From Lachnospiraceae bacterium (GTDB lineage: Bacteria; Bacillota; Clostridia; Lachnospirales; Lachnospiraceae), in assembly GCA_910575035.1 (NCBI GenBank), contig CAJTDL010000012.1, positions 1-64,000 on the forward strand: DNA of 64,000 bases. The letters run 5' to 3'. Shown here piece after piece: positions 1 to 8,744 of this stretch. The translations under genes were made by a program, and so were the position numbers. The notes under the pieces were generated by a model. It worked only from the letters and a program-made list of their open reading frames with translations, was not told where the DNA came from and made no database searches. Within the stretch, counting starts at the first letter, position 1; each line of letters begins with the position of its first letter.

Positions 1-65
1 TTATCAAATTTATTTTGGCAATCGGTAAAAATATCTGCCAAAGAGAGCTGTTTATGTGTTATCAT
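1..65 (-). CDS. Transposase, N-terminal 21 codons only (runs off window)
   Basis: The reading frame starts at ATG 65-63 on the minus strand, with AAAGGAG about ten bases upstream, and is open to the window edge. The visible start, MITHKQLSLADIFTDC, resembles the N-terminus of a DDE transposase common in gut Clostridia (DUF772-type head). Only the head is present, so the catalytic residues cannot be checked. It is probably an insertion sequence next to the integrase fragment. Confidence 0.5.
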   Translation of the reverse strand, partial: MITHKQLSLADIFTDCQNKFD

Positions 66-119
66 ATAGATACGACTCCTTTACAGGTGGATATGGATAA
101 TTGTTACTGGACATTTCAA

Positions 120-476
120 TTATACCACAGACCAGTGAGGAGTTGTTTTATTTTGTAACAAAAAGAATCCCGTATTTATGTGGGTTCTGGCGTTTCGCAA
201 ACGACTATGAATATCCAAAAGTGAAAGGACTGCTCTTGCCTGCGTTCTTAGCCATCGGGTATCTGGCCGGGTATATGCTTCAGTATGTGTCACCATCCCA
301 TAAAACACTTTGATATCCACATTTGATTTGTCTGGTGAAGCATCTGCATAAGCAACAAGCTTATTCCAGACATTCTTGTAATAGCCTACAGTTTTAGGAG
401 CAAGGATTGGCGTGAAATATTCTTTTGCTTTTTCCACTGCATCCATGATCTCCTGCTTTGAAATAGAATTAACCAT
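120..476 (-). pseudogene. Tyrosine integrase-like N-terminal fragment
   Basis: This 118-residue frame opens with MVNSISKQEIMDAVEKAKEY and a segment (APKTVGYYKNVWNKLVAYAD) that looks like the SAM-like core-binding domain of phage/ICE tyrosine integrases. A good AGGAGG lies just upstream (487-492 on the plus strand as CCTCC). The rest of an integrase, including the R-H-R-Y catalytic domain, is absent, and the tail after about residue 70 does not look like an integrase, so it is called broken. The gene reads away from the palindrome at 617-636, as an integrase next to its attachment site usually does. Family assignment is by pattern only. Confidence 0.45.
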
Positions 477-529
477 GATAAAAACCTCCTTTGATTTATG
501 GCTAATTCCATTATCGGGACTTGAAATAT

Positions 530-637
530 AATGTAAAGTTCAGTTTAAAAAAAAGCATGAAAAAAACGGAAAAACTTATGAAACTTAACATTAATAACAA
601 CTTAACATTATAATCGAAATGTAAAGCTTTACATTTT
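530..637. repeat. Palindrome and short repeats at an element boundary
   Basis: AAATGTAAAGCTTTACATTT at 617-636 is a perfect 20-bp palindrome. Half of it recurs as AATGTAAAG near 530, and CTTAACATTA occurs twice (583-592, 601-610). The AT-rich block ends exactly where the GC-rich coding sequence of the ArdC-like gene begins. Dyads and direct repeats between an integrase gene and a junction fit an attachment site with arm sites, but an operator for the integrase promoter is equally possible. Confidence 0.4.
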
Positions 638-2383
638 GATGTTTCCCAGACCGAGGGAAAGGAGCTGCCGGACATTGCCGTTGACGAGCTGACGGGCGAC
701 GTTGACCGCTACAAGGATTTTTTCGCAGCCCTTGAAAAGACTTCCCCCGTTCCTATCGCCTTTGAGAATATTGAGGGCGGCTCTCATGGCTACTACCACT
801 TGGAGGACAAGCGCATTGCTATCAACGAGGGCATGAGCGAGTTGCAGACCTTAAAGACCGCAATCCACGAAATCGCCCATGCGAAGCTGCACGACATTGA
901 CCTCAACGCGCCAAAGGACGAGCAGCCCCGCGTTGACCGCCGCACCCGCGAAGTCGAAGCGGAAAGCGTCGCCTATACCGTCTGCCAACATTACGGGCTT
1001 GATACGTCGGACTACTCTTTCGGCTACGTCGCCGGGTGGAGCAGCGGGCGGGAGCTGTCCGAGCTGAAAAGCTCCCTTGAAACGATACGCAGCGCAGCCG
1101 CCGAGATTATCAATTCAATAGACGAAAATCTTGCGAAGCTGCAAAAGGCACAGGACAAGGAGCAGACCGCCGGACAGGAGCAGCCCACCAGAGAGGAAAA
1201 GGCAGCCCCGAAAGAACAGCCGCAGCCGGAAGCCCCGGCAAAGGCAGATACAGCCGGGAAAGAGAAGCCGGAAGCAGCCGCACCGGGAAAATCCGGCGCA
1301 CAGGAAAAGGCGGGCGCAGCCCCGAAAGAAGCCTTTACCCCGGAAACGATTTACAGAGTGCGCCGGAACCCTTACAGCGACAGCCGGGAAAACAGCCACC
1401 TCTTGCAAGCCTATGTGACACAGGAGAACGGGCGGGCGAAAATGGGCGATGTGCTTTATACGGGAACGCCGGAGAAATGCCGCGAGCTTATGGGGCAGCT
1501 CAAAAGCGGCGAGCTGACCGAGGGCGACGTAAAGCAGCTTTACGCAAAGGCACAGGAAACGGCGCAGACCGCCGGACAGGACAAAGACACCTTTTCCATT
1601 TACCAGATAAAAGGCGGGGACGAAACAAGGGATTTCCGCTTTGAGCCATACGACCGCCTGCAGGCGGCGGGAAATGTGGTTGACAGGGCGAACTATGAGC
1701 TTGTCTATTCCGCGCCCCTTGCGCCGGAAACTTCCCTTGAAGATATTTACGCCCGTTTCAATATCGACCACCCCAAAGACTTTAAGGGACACAGCCTTTC
1801 CGTTTCGGACGTGGTAGTGCTTCATCAGGACGGACAGGACGCGGCGCATTTCGTTGACAGTGTAGGTTTCCGGGAAGTACCGAAGTTTTTACAGGAGCAG
1901 AAGCAGCTTACCCCGGACGACTTGGAAACGGGCGAAACTGTCAAGACACCGAGGGGGACTTTCCATGTGACCGCCATGAGCCGGGAGCAGATAGAAGCCG
2001 CCGGATATGGCTTTCACCACCAGTCGGACGACGGAAAGTATCTGATTATGGGGAATGGGACGCGGGCGTTTGCCGTTGCCGCAGAACAGGCGCAGCGGGA
2101 CAATCCCTTGAAAACCGCCGAGCAGACCACAGAGCAGAACGGGAACATGATTGACGGTATCATCAACAACACCCCCACCGTTGACGAACTGGAAGCAAAG
2201 GTAAAGGCGGGCGAGCAGATTTCCCTTGTTGACCTGGCTAATGCAGTCAAAGCCGACAAGGAGCGCGGCAAAGGGGCGAAGCCGGAAAAGAAACCCTCTA
2301 TCCGAGCGCAGCTTAGAGCCGACAAGGAAAAGGCGCAGAAGAAAAACGCAAAGCAGAAGTCACAGGACTTGGAAAGGAGCTGA
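638..2383 (+). pseudogene. 5'-truncated ArdC/LtrC-like protein with zinc-protease, YodL and DUF4316-type regions
   Basis: The frame is open from the junction at about 638 (reading DVSQTEGKELPDIAVDEL), well before the first ATG at 800, so the natural N-terminus, normally a single-strand-DNA-binding ArdC-type domain, is missing. Next comes an ImmA/IrrE-type metallopeptidase motif HEIAHAKLH. After it lie a low-complexity Ala/Glu/Lys/Pro linker (about 1150-1330), a YodL-like domain (from FSIYQIKGGD) and a DUF4316-like segment. The basic tail contains PSIRAQLRADKEKAQKKN. Such proteins protect incoming ICE DNA or help transfer. The stop is 3 bp before the next gene. A fragment could still be translated from 800, but it would lack the N-domain. 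Confidence 0.7.
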
Positions 2384-2386
2384 CCC

Positions 2387-3340
2387 ATGCCGGAACAGAG
2401 CAAATTTGAAAACGTGGATTTGTTCGCTTCCCTTGAAGCGATTATGAAGCAGAACACAGGCTTTTACCAGAGCGACTTAGACATTGACAAAGAGATTATC
2501 GCAAAGGCGGCGGCAAGCCCCAACAGGGAGGACAAGACCCTTTTGTGGTTCTGCCGCCCGTCCGGGACGCACTGTTTCCGGGAGCGCGACGTTTTCCTCA
2601 AAGATACCGCACCTCACAACACATGGCGTTTCTACATGGAGCAGACAAGCGACCGCGTCCTTGCCTATGCAATCGAGCTGACGGGAAAGGAGCGCGGGAA
2701 AATCAAGGGCAATCTGTACGAACTGGACTACTCTAAACATTATGAGCGCGTCAAGGAAAAGGAGCTGCCCGCCGATACGGTGAAGCTAATTTATGAGCGA
2801 GGGGAAAGGGAGATACCCGCCGGACGGTTCTTCAACGGCAACCCAGACCCGCAGCTTGGGAAGTTTGAACGCTTTGAAGCCCTACCCAACGACCCGGACG
2901 CGCTGCAATCGCTCTTACAGGAAGAACGGCGCAGCCGGGAGCAGCTTTCACCGGGGGACTTCAAGGCGCATATCACAGCCTTGCGGGACGGGCTGATTGA
3001 AACGGAAGCGCGGCGCATTGTGCGGGAAATGAAGCGGCACTATGAGCCGAACAGCCCGAACAAGACCCATTTCATGGCAGAGCTTTCCCCGGCGTTCATG
3101 CGGCTTGCAGCCACAAAGGACACTGACCGCCTTTTCTCCATGCTGCCCTACAAGACCCTTTCCTTTTCCAAAATCGAGGGCAGACATGGGACGTATGCGC
3201 TGATTGACAAGGGGGAGAACCGGGACAGGGAGATAAGGAAGCCCCGCCCCTCTATCCGGGCGCAGCTTAAAGCAGACAAGGCAAAGACCGCCCCGAAAAA
3301 GGCGGCGGCAAAAACAAAAAATCACGATATGGAGGTATGA
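2387..3340 (+). CDS. Conserved ICE protein of unknown function
   Basis: The protein has 317 residues. I do not recognise a catalytic domain. It is soluble and charged, with no signal peptide or membrane segment. Its last 30 residues (RPSIRAQLKADKAKTAPKKA and so on) repeat the basic tail of the gene just upstream, which suggests a shared interaction or DNA-binding module. It starts 3 bp after the previous stop and its own stop overlaps the next ribosome-site/start region, so these genes form one transcript. It is typical accessory content of Tn1549-like elements. Confidence 0.6.
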   Translation: MPEQSKFENVDLFASLEAIMKQNTGFYQSDLDIDKEIIAKAAASPNREDKTLLWFCRPSGTHCFRERDVFLKDTAPHNTWRFYMEQTSDRVLAYAIELTGKERGKIKGNLYELDYSKHYERVKEKELPADTVKLIYERGEREIPAGRFFNGNPDPQLGKFERFEALPNDPDALQSLLQEERRSREQLSPGDFKAHITALRDGLIETEARRIVREMKRHYEPNSPNKTHFMAELSPAFMRLAATKDTDRLFSMLPYKTLSFSKIEGRHGTYALIDKGENRDREIRKPRPSIRAQLKADKAKTAPKKAAAKTKNHDMEV

Positions 3341-3342
3341 GC

Positions 3343-3549
3343 ATGATTAGACTGACTGTTGAAGAAACAAACCTTTTGAGCATTTACAACGAGGGCGGCA
3401 AGCGGGCTTTGATTGAGAATGTCAACGCCGCGCTGCCCTACATGGACGCGGATATGCGGGAGCTTGCAAAGCGCACCCTTTCCAAAGTGGACGCTTTGAC
3501 CGAAGCGGAATTTGCAGAGCTTCCCATTTACGCCGCTGATGAAGTATGA
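3343..3549 (+). CDS. Transposon-transfer assisting protein (TTRAP-like)
   Basis: This small protein (68 residues, MIRLTVEETNLLSIYNEGG) matches the pattern of the short TTRAP-type proteins found in Clostridial conjugative transposons. Their role in transfer is presumed rather than proven. GGAGG at 3331-3335 stands 7 bases before ATG 3343, so that start is preferred over ATG 3337, which overlaps the previous stop. Its stop overlaps the start of the next gene (ATGA), indicating translational coupling. Confidence 0.65.
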   Translation: MIRLTVEETNLLSIYNEGGKRALIENVNAALPYMDADMRELAKRTLSKVDALTEAEFAELPIYAADEV

Positions 3550-3911
3550 ACGGGGTTAAGCGGCTGACGCCGCCCCAGAGCCGGAAAGTCAACGCCCTTG
3601 TGCGCCGGACGTGCTGCAATTATGATAACGGGAACTGTATCTTACTGGACGACGGGGACGAGTGCGTATGTCCGCAGCTCATTTCCTATTCGCTTCTCTG
3701 CAAGTGGTTCCGGGTTGCGGTGCTTCCCGCCGACAGGCTGCTTTATGCGGAGCTTTACCAGACAGGGGATAAGAAGAAATGTACCGAGTGCGGCGCGTTC
3801 TTTGCGTCAACCTCTAACAGTGTCAAATACTGCCCCGTCTGCCGGAAGCGTATCACCCGCAGACAAGCCGCCGAGCGCATGAGGAAAAGACGCGCCCCTG
3901 TTACACAGTAG
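3546..3911 (+). CDS. Cysteine-rich VLP domain protein
   Basis: The protein has 121 residues and two cysteine clusters. CCNYDNGNC...CVCPQ lies near residues 23-42, and a zinc-ribbon-like CTECGAFFAS...KYCPVCRKR lies near 79-101, before a basic C-terminus. This is the Cys_rich_VLP family of Tn1549-type elements, a presumed zinc-binding nucleic-acid protein of unknown task. It overlaps the preceding stop by 4 bases and is the last gene before a strong terminator. Confidence 0.75.
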   Translation: MNGVKRLTPPQSRKVNALVRRTCCNYDNGNCILLDDGDECVCPQLISYSLLCKWFRVAVLPADRLLYAELYQTGDKKKCTECGAFFASTSNSVKYCPVCRKRITRRQAAERMRKRRAPVTQ

Positions 3912-4039
3912 GTGCGGAAAATCCCTTGATTTACAGGGCTTTCCGGGCGTGAAAACCGGATAGGCGATACTTTATACCTTTACCCCCGAAAATGGCGTTC
4001 TACTGCGTAACATTCACGAAAACAGCACCCATAAAAAGA

Positions 4040-4087
4040 CAGGGCGCGGAAGTCATATACTGGCTTCCGCGCCCTGTTCTTTTTTTG
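4040..4087. terminator. Bidirectional rho-independent terminator
   Basis: CAGGGCGCGGAAG (4040-4052) pairs perfectly with CTTCCGCGCCCTG (4064-4076) across an 11-base loop. It is followed by TTCTTTTTTT for rightward transcripts and preceded by an A-rich tract for leftward ones. It separates the accessory operon from the mobilisation operon. The 128 bases between 3912 and 4039 hold no gene that I can see. Confidence 0.85.
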
Positions 4088-4088
4088 C

Positions 4089-4340
4089 CTATCTGACATT
4101 TCCCTTTTCCATTTCTTCAAGCGGGAACTGCGGGAGGGCTTCTATCAGCTTCTTTGTGATAGACTGGCGCATATCTTCGTTGATTTCCTGTTTCGTGCTT
4201 CCGTCTGGCTGTCTGACCGCTACCGTCGATAGCCTGTCTATTTCGTCCTTGTAGCAATCCACGACTTTCTCCACCGCCCATTTCTCCCCGGCAACGGCGG
4301 CGCGTATGGTTTCATATTCCGGCATTTTCTGGTTTTCCAT
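4089..4340 (-). CDS. Small helix-turn-helix protein of conjugative elements (HTH_16-like)
   Basis: The protein has 83 residues from ATG 4340 (MENQKMPEYETIRAAVAGEK), with GAGGAG a suitable distance upstream. The longer frame to 4376 has no better ribosome site. Residues around AVEKVVDCYKDEIDRLS resemble the sigma-like helix-turn-helix proteins encoded by Tn916/Tn1549-type elements. A related gene lies at 10722-10982. It is the last gene of the leftward mobilisation operon, which fits a transfer or excision regulator. Confidence 0.65.
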   Translation of the reverse strand: MENQKMPEYETIRAAVAGEKWAVEKVVDCYKDEIDRLSTVAVRQPDGSTKQEINEDMRQSITKKLIEALPQFPLEEMEKGNVR

Positions 4341-4403
4341 GCTCAACGCTCCTCTGCTTTTTGATAGCCCTATCATAGCACAGCGGCGGGGATTTTGCTA
4401 TCC

Positions 4404-5750
4404 TTATCCGCGTTCTGTTTCCTTTTCCCGTTCCGGCTGCCTGTCTGCCTGTAAAATGCTGTCAATGTTCTGCTTGATAATATCATATTCCCGGACTTTC
4501 TTTTTCAATTTTCCATAGTCGGCGTAAAGGGCCTCTTTCTGCGCTTGGAGGGCTTCATACTCCGATTGCAGCGCGGCGAGGTTCGGGAGCTTCGCAATGC
4601 CCGCCGCTTTCAGTGACCTTGCGGCGGCTTCATGGAGGATAATTGCCTGTTCCTGTCCGGCGCGGTACTTCTCCCTGTTCCTTGCCTTGCGGTATGCGTC
4701 ATAGACAGGCTTTGTCTTTTGATAGGTGGAAACATTCTTGATAAGCACCGCCATTTCCGCAAGCCGCTTTTCGGCGTTCTTCAATGCGTCTGCCGCCTGT
4801 CCGCTTTCCGCTGCCATTTCCAGGGTCCGGCTGACTAAATCCGCGTACTGCTCAATCTTATGTTCCGTCAAGAAATTCATTGTTTTAGCTGCCTGTTTCA
4901 GATTGTGGATTTTCGCCCACTGTTCATAGCCCTTACTCTGCGCCGCCTTGATACTGTTCTCAATGTCGATAAGCAGCGACACGCCGCGCTGCTCTCTGGG
5001 GGCTTTCGCCGCTTTTGCCCGTCTGCCCGCTATCCGTTCCCTTATGGCTTCCTCTGTATAGTCTGCGCCGAGGGTTTTAAGGCGGGTGAAGCGTTCCTGT
5101 CCGGGGGCGCGGCATGACACATATTTCCCCGGCTTTATCTCATAGCCCGCCGCCTGTAACCGCGTTAGCAATTCCTCAAAACTGGAAACTTGGGGGATAA
5201 GCGCGTCAAGGTTGGTTTTCAGCTTGCCTTTCCAACTTGTACCCGTCTTTTCAGCTTGATATTCCGCATAGCTCTTTCCCTTGCTGCCCTTGCCGGGAAC
5301 GACGATGGACAAGCCATTCTCCCGGCACAGCTTGTCGCTCATGTTCCGTATGCCGTAATAGCTCCTTTTGTTGGAATTGTATTTGCGGTGGTCTACAAAA
5401 TTCACCGCGCAAAAAATGATATGGTTATGGACGTGTCCTTTGTCAATGTGCGTCGTGAGTACATATTCATGCTGCCCCTTTGTTACCGCGTCGGCAAGCT
5501 GCTTTCCGATTTCATGGGCTTTCTGATAATCGACTTCCCCCGGCTCAAAGGACTGTATCAGATGAAAGGCTAAATTGTTCCCCTTTTGGAGTGCTTGGGA
5601 CAATGTATATTCAAACTCAATATCTGCCGTTTCATAGGAGCAGCCGAAAGAGGACACAAGCATTTTTCCGTCCGTCTTGTCCGGGTTTTCGATATAGTCA
5701 AGGGCTTTGCTTAGAGTGCTTTTAATAGGCTTAATCTTTGTAACCGCCAT
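4404..5750 (-). CDS. MOBP-type relaxase (VirD2/MobA-like nuclease)
   Basis: This 448-residue protein begins MAVTKIKPIKSTLSKALDYI, the typical relaxase start, and carries the histidine triad motif HIDKGHVHNHIIF near residue 108. The relaxase domain spans about 1-220. The C-terminal half is helical and charged. It would nick oriT and lead single-stranded DNA into the recipient. Its start overlaps the end of the accessory gene upstream by 40 bases, so the two are coupled. Length and layout fit relaxases of Tn1549-related ICEs. Confidence 0.9.
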   Translation of the reverse strand: MAVTKIKPIKSTLSKALDYIENPDKTDGKMLVSSFGCSYETADIEFEYTLSQALQKGNNLAFHLIQSFEPGEVDYQKAHEIGKQLADAVTKGQHEYVLTTHIDKGHVHNHIIFCAVNFVDHRKYNSNKRSYYGIRNMSDKLCRENGLSIVVPGKGSKGKSYAEYQAEKTGTSWKGKLKTNLDALIPQVSSFEELLTRLQAAGYEIKPGKYVSCRAPGQERFTRLKTLGADYTEEAIRERIAGRRAKAAKAPREQRGVSLLIDIENSIKAAQSKGYEQWAKIHNLKQAAKTMNFLTEHKIEQYADLVSRTLEMAAESGQAADALKNAEKRLAEMAVLIKNVSTYQKTKPVYDAYRKARNREKYRAGQEQAIILHEAAARSLKAAGIAKLPNLAALQSEYEALQAQKEALYADYGKLKKKVREYDIIKQNIDSILQADRQPEREKETERG

Positions 5751-6040
5751 ATCTCCGCAAGCACCCCCTTTATTTCTTCTATGTCCTCTTGGTATGCGTT
5801 CCCCGTCGCGTTTACGCGGCGTGCTATCTGGTTGACGTTGACCCCGATTTTCTGTATCTCTGCGGTCATTGCCTTAATGTCGCTGTGGTCTATCTGAATG
5901 ATGTACCCGTCAATGGCAATCTTCCGCAGATATGCCGCCATGTTCCGGGTGGGTACGAGCTTCATTTTTTCCAGTATTAAATCCCGTTCCGCTTCCGTCA
6001 CTCTGAATTTGATTTGCACCGTCCTTTTCCGTCCGTCCAT
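5711..6040 (-). CDS. Relaxosome accessory protein (MobC-like)
   Basis: The protein has 109 residues from ATG 6040 (MDGRKRTVQIKFRVTEAERD), which has GAAAGGAG upstream. The longer frame to 6091 lacks a site. The N-terminus is a ribbon-helix-helix-like strand and helices, and the C-terminal half (IQKIGVNVNQIARRVNATG) is the classical MobC signature. It should bind oriT and recruit the relaxase encoded by the overlapping downstream gene. Confidence 0.85.
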   Translation of the reverse strand: MDGRKRTVQIKFRVTEAERDLILEKMKLVPTRNMAAYLRKIAIDGYIIQIDHSDIKAMTAEIQKIGVNVNQIARRVNATGNAYQEDIEEIKGVLAEIWRLQRLSLLKAL

Positions 6041-6070
6041 TGCTTCGCTCCTTTCCTTTCCGTTCCGAGG

Positions 6071-6180
6071 GTTTGGGACACTTCCCAACAAGCAATTTTC
6101 AACCGACGCGCCGCAGCGCGGGAGGGGGAAAATACGGAAGTGGGTACCCGCTTCCTATGCTTGCTACGAATGTTTCTATC
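6071..6180. other. Candidate origin of transfer of ICE-1
   Basis: Directly upstream of the mobC-like start lie several dyads in a non-coding stretch. TTGGGA-CACT-TCCCAA is a perfect hairpin (6073-6088), GCGC-CGCA-GCGC follows near 6109-6120, and GGAAGTGGGTACCCGCTTCC (6136-6155) is a near-perfect palindrome. Relaxase operons usually have oriT just upstream of mobC. The nick site itself was not recognised. Confidence 0.45.
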
Positions 6181-6308
6181 CCTTATGCCCTTATGCCTTA
6201 CTACGGAGCTATGCCCGGTTTTGCCAAACTTCCGCAAAAGAAAAACGCTGCAATCTCAAAAAAGATTACAACGCTCTCTAAACCTTATTCAATTCTGACG
6301 GACACATT

Positions 6309-6662
6309 TCATCTGCCCTCTGTTTCGACTTCCGCGATTTCCTTTGCCGTTGCGCTCACAATCCGTATGCCCGTATCGCTCATACCGTCAAGGAGCGCGT
6401 CGAGCTGCCGCCGTTGCGTGTTCTTCTCTGGCGGTGTTTCCAAAAGGAACTGGTCTACGGATATATTGTAGCGTAGCATAAGCTCAAAGAAAATCTGTAA
6501 ACTTGGGTGCTGCCCCTTGTTCTCAATGTTCGCAAGGTAGCGCGGCGAGATAAACATTTCGTCGCTTACTTTCTTGCGGCTCTCCTTGCGCCCTGTCCGC
6601 GCCGCCTTTATCGCTGCCCCAAAAGCCTTGAAGTCGTATTTTGGTACTGGTCTTTTTGCCAT
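6309..6662 (-). CDS. XRE-family transcription regulator
   Basis: The protein has 117 residues with a helix-turn-helix around residues 12-65 (FGAAIKAARTGRKESRKKVS; FISPRYLANIENKGQHPSLQ) and a short C-terminal regulatory tail. It is divergent from the GntR-ABC operon and upstream of the mobilisation genes, so it probably represses its own promoter and perhaps transfer. A similar regulator (same TYQKLD/RRQLDALL-type tail) lies at 16858-17199. Confidence 0.8.
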   Translation of the reverse strand: MAKRPVPKYDFKAFGAAIKAARTGRKESRKKVSDEMFISPRYLANIENKGQHPSLQIFFELMLRYNISVDQFLLETPPEKNTQRRQLDALLDGMSDTGIRIVSATAKEIAEVETEGR

Positions 6663-6783
6663 AGTTATTCACCTTATTACATTTTACTGTTCACCTTTCT
6701 TCTTGGATATGTCTACACTGTTCTATCAGTTAGCCAAAATAATTCCTATTATGCTGTTGAAGAAAATCTCTTCTATTTGCCTA

Positions 6784-6812
6784 TTGACAATCAAGTGCTT
6801 GTTGTTTATAAT
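6784..6812 (+). promoter_or_regulatory. Sigma-A type promoter of the GntR-ABC operon
   Basis: TTGACA (6784-6789), a 17-base spacer, and TATAAT (6807-6812) are both exact consensus. Transcription would start near 6820, ahead of the AGGAGG that serves the GntR gene. Confidence 0.8.
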
Positions 6813-6854
6813 GTGTATGTTAAAACATCACACCGAAAAGGAGGGATAAGATTT

Positions 6855-7229
6855 TTGAAGATACTAATTTCAAATACTTCTGACAGCCCCTTGTATCAAC
6901 AAATCAAAGACCAGATAAAAGACGCTGTATTAAAAGAAGAATTGGTTGAGGGGGACGCGCTTCCCTCTATACGCGCTTTTGCAAATGATTTGAAAGTTAG
7001 CGTCTTAACTATCCGGCGGGTTTATGAGGAATTGGAACAAGAGGGATTTGTCACAAGTCAAGTAGGAATAGGAACTTTTGTATCTACAAGTAACCTTGAA
7101 TTACTGCGGGACTCCAAACGGCGTCTTGTTGAACAAAAAATGCTTGATATGATACAAACGGCAAAATCACTGAAAATCAGTAAAGAAGAGCTTAATGCTA
7201 TGATGGATATTCTTTACGAGGAGGATTAG
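6855..7229 (+). CDS. GntR-family regulator (YtrA-like)
   Basis: The start is taken at TTG 6855, 8 bases after AAAGGAGGG. The open frame extends upstream but has no credible site there. The product is 124 residues. A winged helix-turn-helix spans 1-75 (SPLYQQIKDQIKDAVLKEEL; LPSIRAFANDLKVSVLTIRR), and a short helical tail replaces the large ligand domain of other GntR proteins, as in YtrA. The ABC genes follow after 1 bp, so it most likely represses them and is relieved by an envelope-active compound. Confidence 0.85.
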   Translation: MKILISNTSDSPLYQQIKDQIKDAVLKEELVEGDALPSIRAFANDLKVSVLTIRRVYEELEQEGFVTSQVGIGTFVSTSNLELLRDSKRRLVEQKMLDMIQTAKSLKISKEELNAMMDILYEED

Positions 7230-7230
7230 A

Positions 7231-8091
7231 ATGAACAATATTTTGAAAGTAGAGAATTTGAGAAAATCGTATGGAGATTTCTCTTTATCAGATGTGACCT
7301 TTTCTCTGCCGGAGGGTTGTATAACGGGTTTTATCGGTATCAATGGCGCGGGCAAAACTACCACATTACGAACACTTTTAGGATTGGCGAAAAAGGCTTC
7401 TGGCCACATTGAGCTATTTGGGCTTGATATGGAAAAAAATGAAAAGCAGATTAAAAATCGTATCGGAGTTGTGTTAGATGATGGCTGCTTTTATGACGAA
7501 CTTTCCTTAGCCGAAATGAAAAGCGTTATTTCAGCCGCATATACATCATGGTCTGAACAGGATTATAGACGGTATATGGATATGTTTTCACTTGACCCGA
7601 AACAAAAAATCAACACTCTTTCTAAGGGAATGAAAATGAAATATGCTCTTGTTTTAGCTCTTTCTCATAACGCGGAACTATTGATTATGGACGAGCCAAC
7701 GAGTGGACTTGACCCCTTAATCCGCAGCCAGCTTTTGAAAGTTTTGACCGATTATATGGAAAATGGCGGCAAAGGAGTTTTCTTTTCAACGCATATTACT
7801 TCTGACCTTGATAAAATTGCTGATATGCTCATTATGATTAACAACGGGCGCATTATTTTTCAAGAGGAAAAGGATTTTTTGCTTGACACTTACAGAATTG
7901 TAAAGGGTGATGTAAAGGCATTAACTGATGATGTGCGTAAACATTTTTTGAGCATAACAGAAACCGCTTTTGGATTTACAGGTATTACCAAACAAGTATC
8001 AGAGATACAATCCTTTTTCCCGGACGCTATTGTTGAACGTCCCACAATAGAGGATATTATGCTTGCCAATATAGGAGGATATAAGAAATGA
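7231..8091 (+). CDS. ABC transporter ATP-binding protein
   Basis: The protein has 286 residues. It has Walker A GINGAGKTTT near 37, signature LSKGMKMK near 131, Walker B LLIMDEPTSGLD near 152, and an ATPase-family C-terminal extension. It is a single half-size ATPase that should pair with the permease encoded next (overlap ATGA at 8088). YtrB/BcrA-type exporters of this layout give immunity to peptide antibiotics or respond to cell-wall stress. The substrate is not evident. Confidence 0.9.
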   Translation: MNNILKVENLRKSYGDFSLSDVTFSLPEGCITGFIGINGAGKTTTLRTLLGLAKKASGHIELFGLDMEKNEKQIKNRIGVVLDDGCFYDELSLAEMKSVISAAYTSWSEQDYRRYMDMFSLDPKQKINTLSKGMKMKYALVLALSHNAELLIMDEPTSGLDPLIRSQLLKVLTDYMENGGKGVFFSTHITSDLDKIADMLIMINNGRIIFQEEKDFLLDTYRIVKGDVKALTDDVRKHFLSITETAFGFTGITKQVSEIQSFFPDAIVERPTIEDIMLANIGGYKK

Positions 8092-8729
8092 TGTTATTTA
8101 ATTTGATAAAAAAGGACATTCTGATTGTAAAAAAGTATGTGCTGATTATGCTTGTCGCTGCGGTTCTTATCCCGCCTTTTATGCTTTGGCGTGCGCCGGA
8201 ATATACCGGGGTTTTAGGGTTTATGTTATCCGTTATCTTTTGCGTTTTCATGCTGCTGCAATATGTATCTTTGAAAGAATATCAATTTCCAAAAGCCGCG
8301 ACATTATTATGTGCGACCCCATTTTCGCGCAATATGATTGTATTGTCTAAATATATTTTTTGCATAGCAAATTTTGTGGCTTGTTGTATCATATATGCTA
8401 TTGAAACTTTAGTTATTCCCGGTTTAGGTACAGTAGATATGACACTATTTTTACTTATGTTCCTTGTGACATCTATTTTTATAGGCGTATATCTTCCAGT
8501 GCAATATAAACTGGGTTATGAAAAAACAAAGTTTGCCTTTGTAGTTGTAATAATGGCTTCACCGTTTATTTTGCCGCAACTTATGAAAATGGAAAATGTG
8601 AACTTAGATTTTCTTTCCATGTTTTCCCCGTTACTTGTTTGTGGAAGTGTTTTATTGTTCTCTTGCATTGTTCTGATTGTATCAGTTATTTTGTCTATGA
8701 AGTTTTATGGTGAAACAGACTTGGCATGA
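8088..8729 (+). CDS. ABC-2 type permease
   Basis: The protein has 213 residues with about six hydrophobic segments starting near residue 16 (VLIMLVAAVLIPPFMLW) and ending near 205. It resembles the small ABC-2 permeases that pair with YtrB-like ATPases. It overlaps the ATPase gene by 4 bases, so co-translation is expected. Confidence 0.85.
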   Translation: MMLFNLIKKDILIVKKYVLIMLVAAVLIPPFMLWRAPEYTGVLGFMLSVIFCVFMLLQYVSLKEYQFPKAATLLCATPFSRNMIVLSKYIFCIANFVACCIIYAIETLVIPGLGTVDMTLFLLMFLVTSIFIGVYLPVQYKLGYEKTKFAFVVVIMASPFILPQLMKMENVNLDFLSMFSPLLVCGSVLLFSCIVLIVSVILSMKFYGETDLA

Positions 8730-8744
8730 AAGAAAGGTGAAACT

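Noticed and set aside
1115-1849. Long antisense frame (244 codons) opposite the ArdC-like gene
   Set aside because: It is a shadow of GC-rich coding sequence; the Leu/Arg/Cys-rich product lacks a start site.
4089-4376. Longer start at 4376 for the small HTH gene
   Set aside because: ATG 4340 has the ribosome site at proper distance; the extra 12 residues are not family-like.
5190-5573. Plus-strand frame of 127 codons opposite the relaxase
   Set aside because: It is antisense shadow of the relaxase histidine-motif region, with no independent support.
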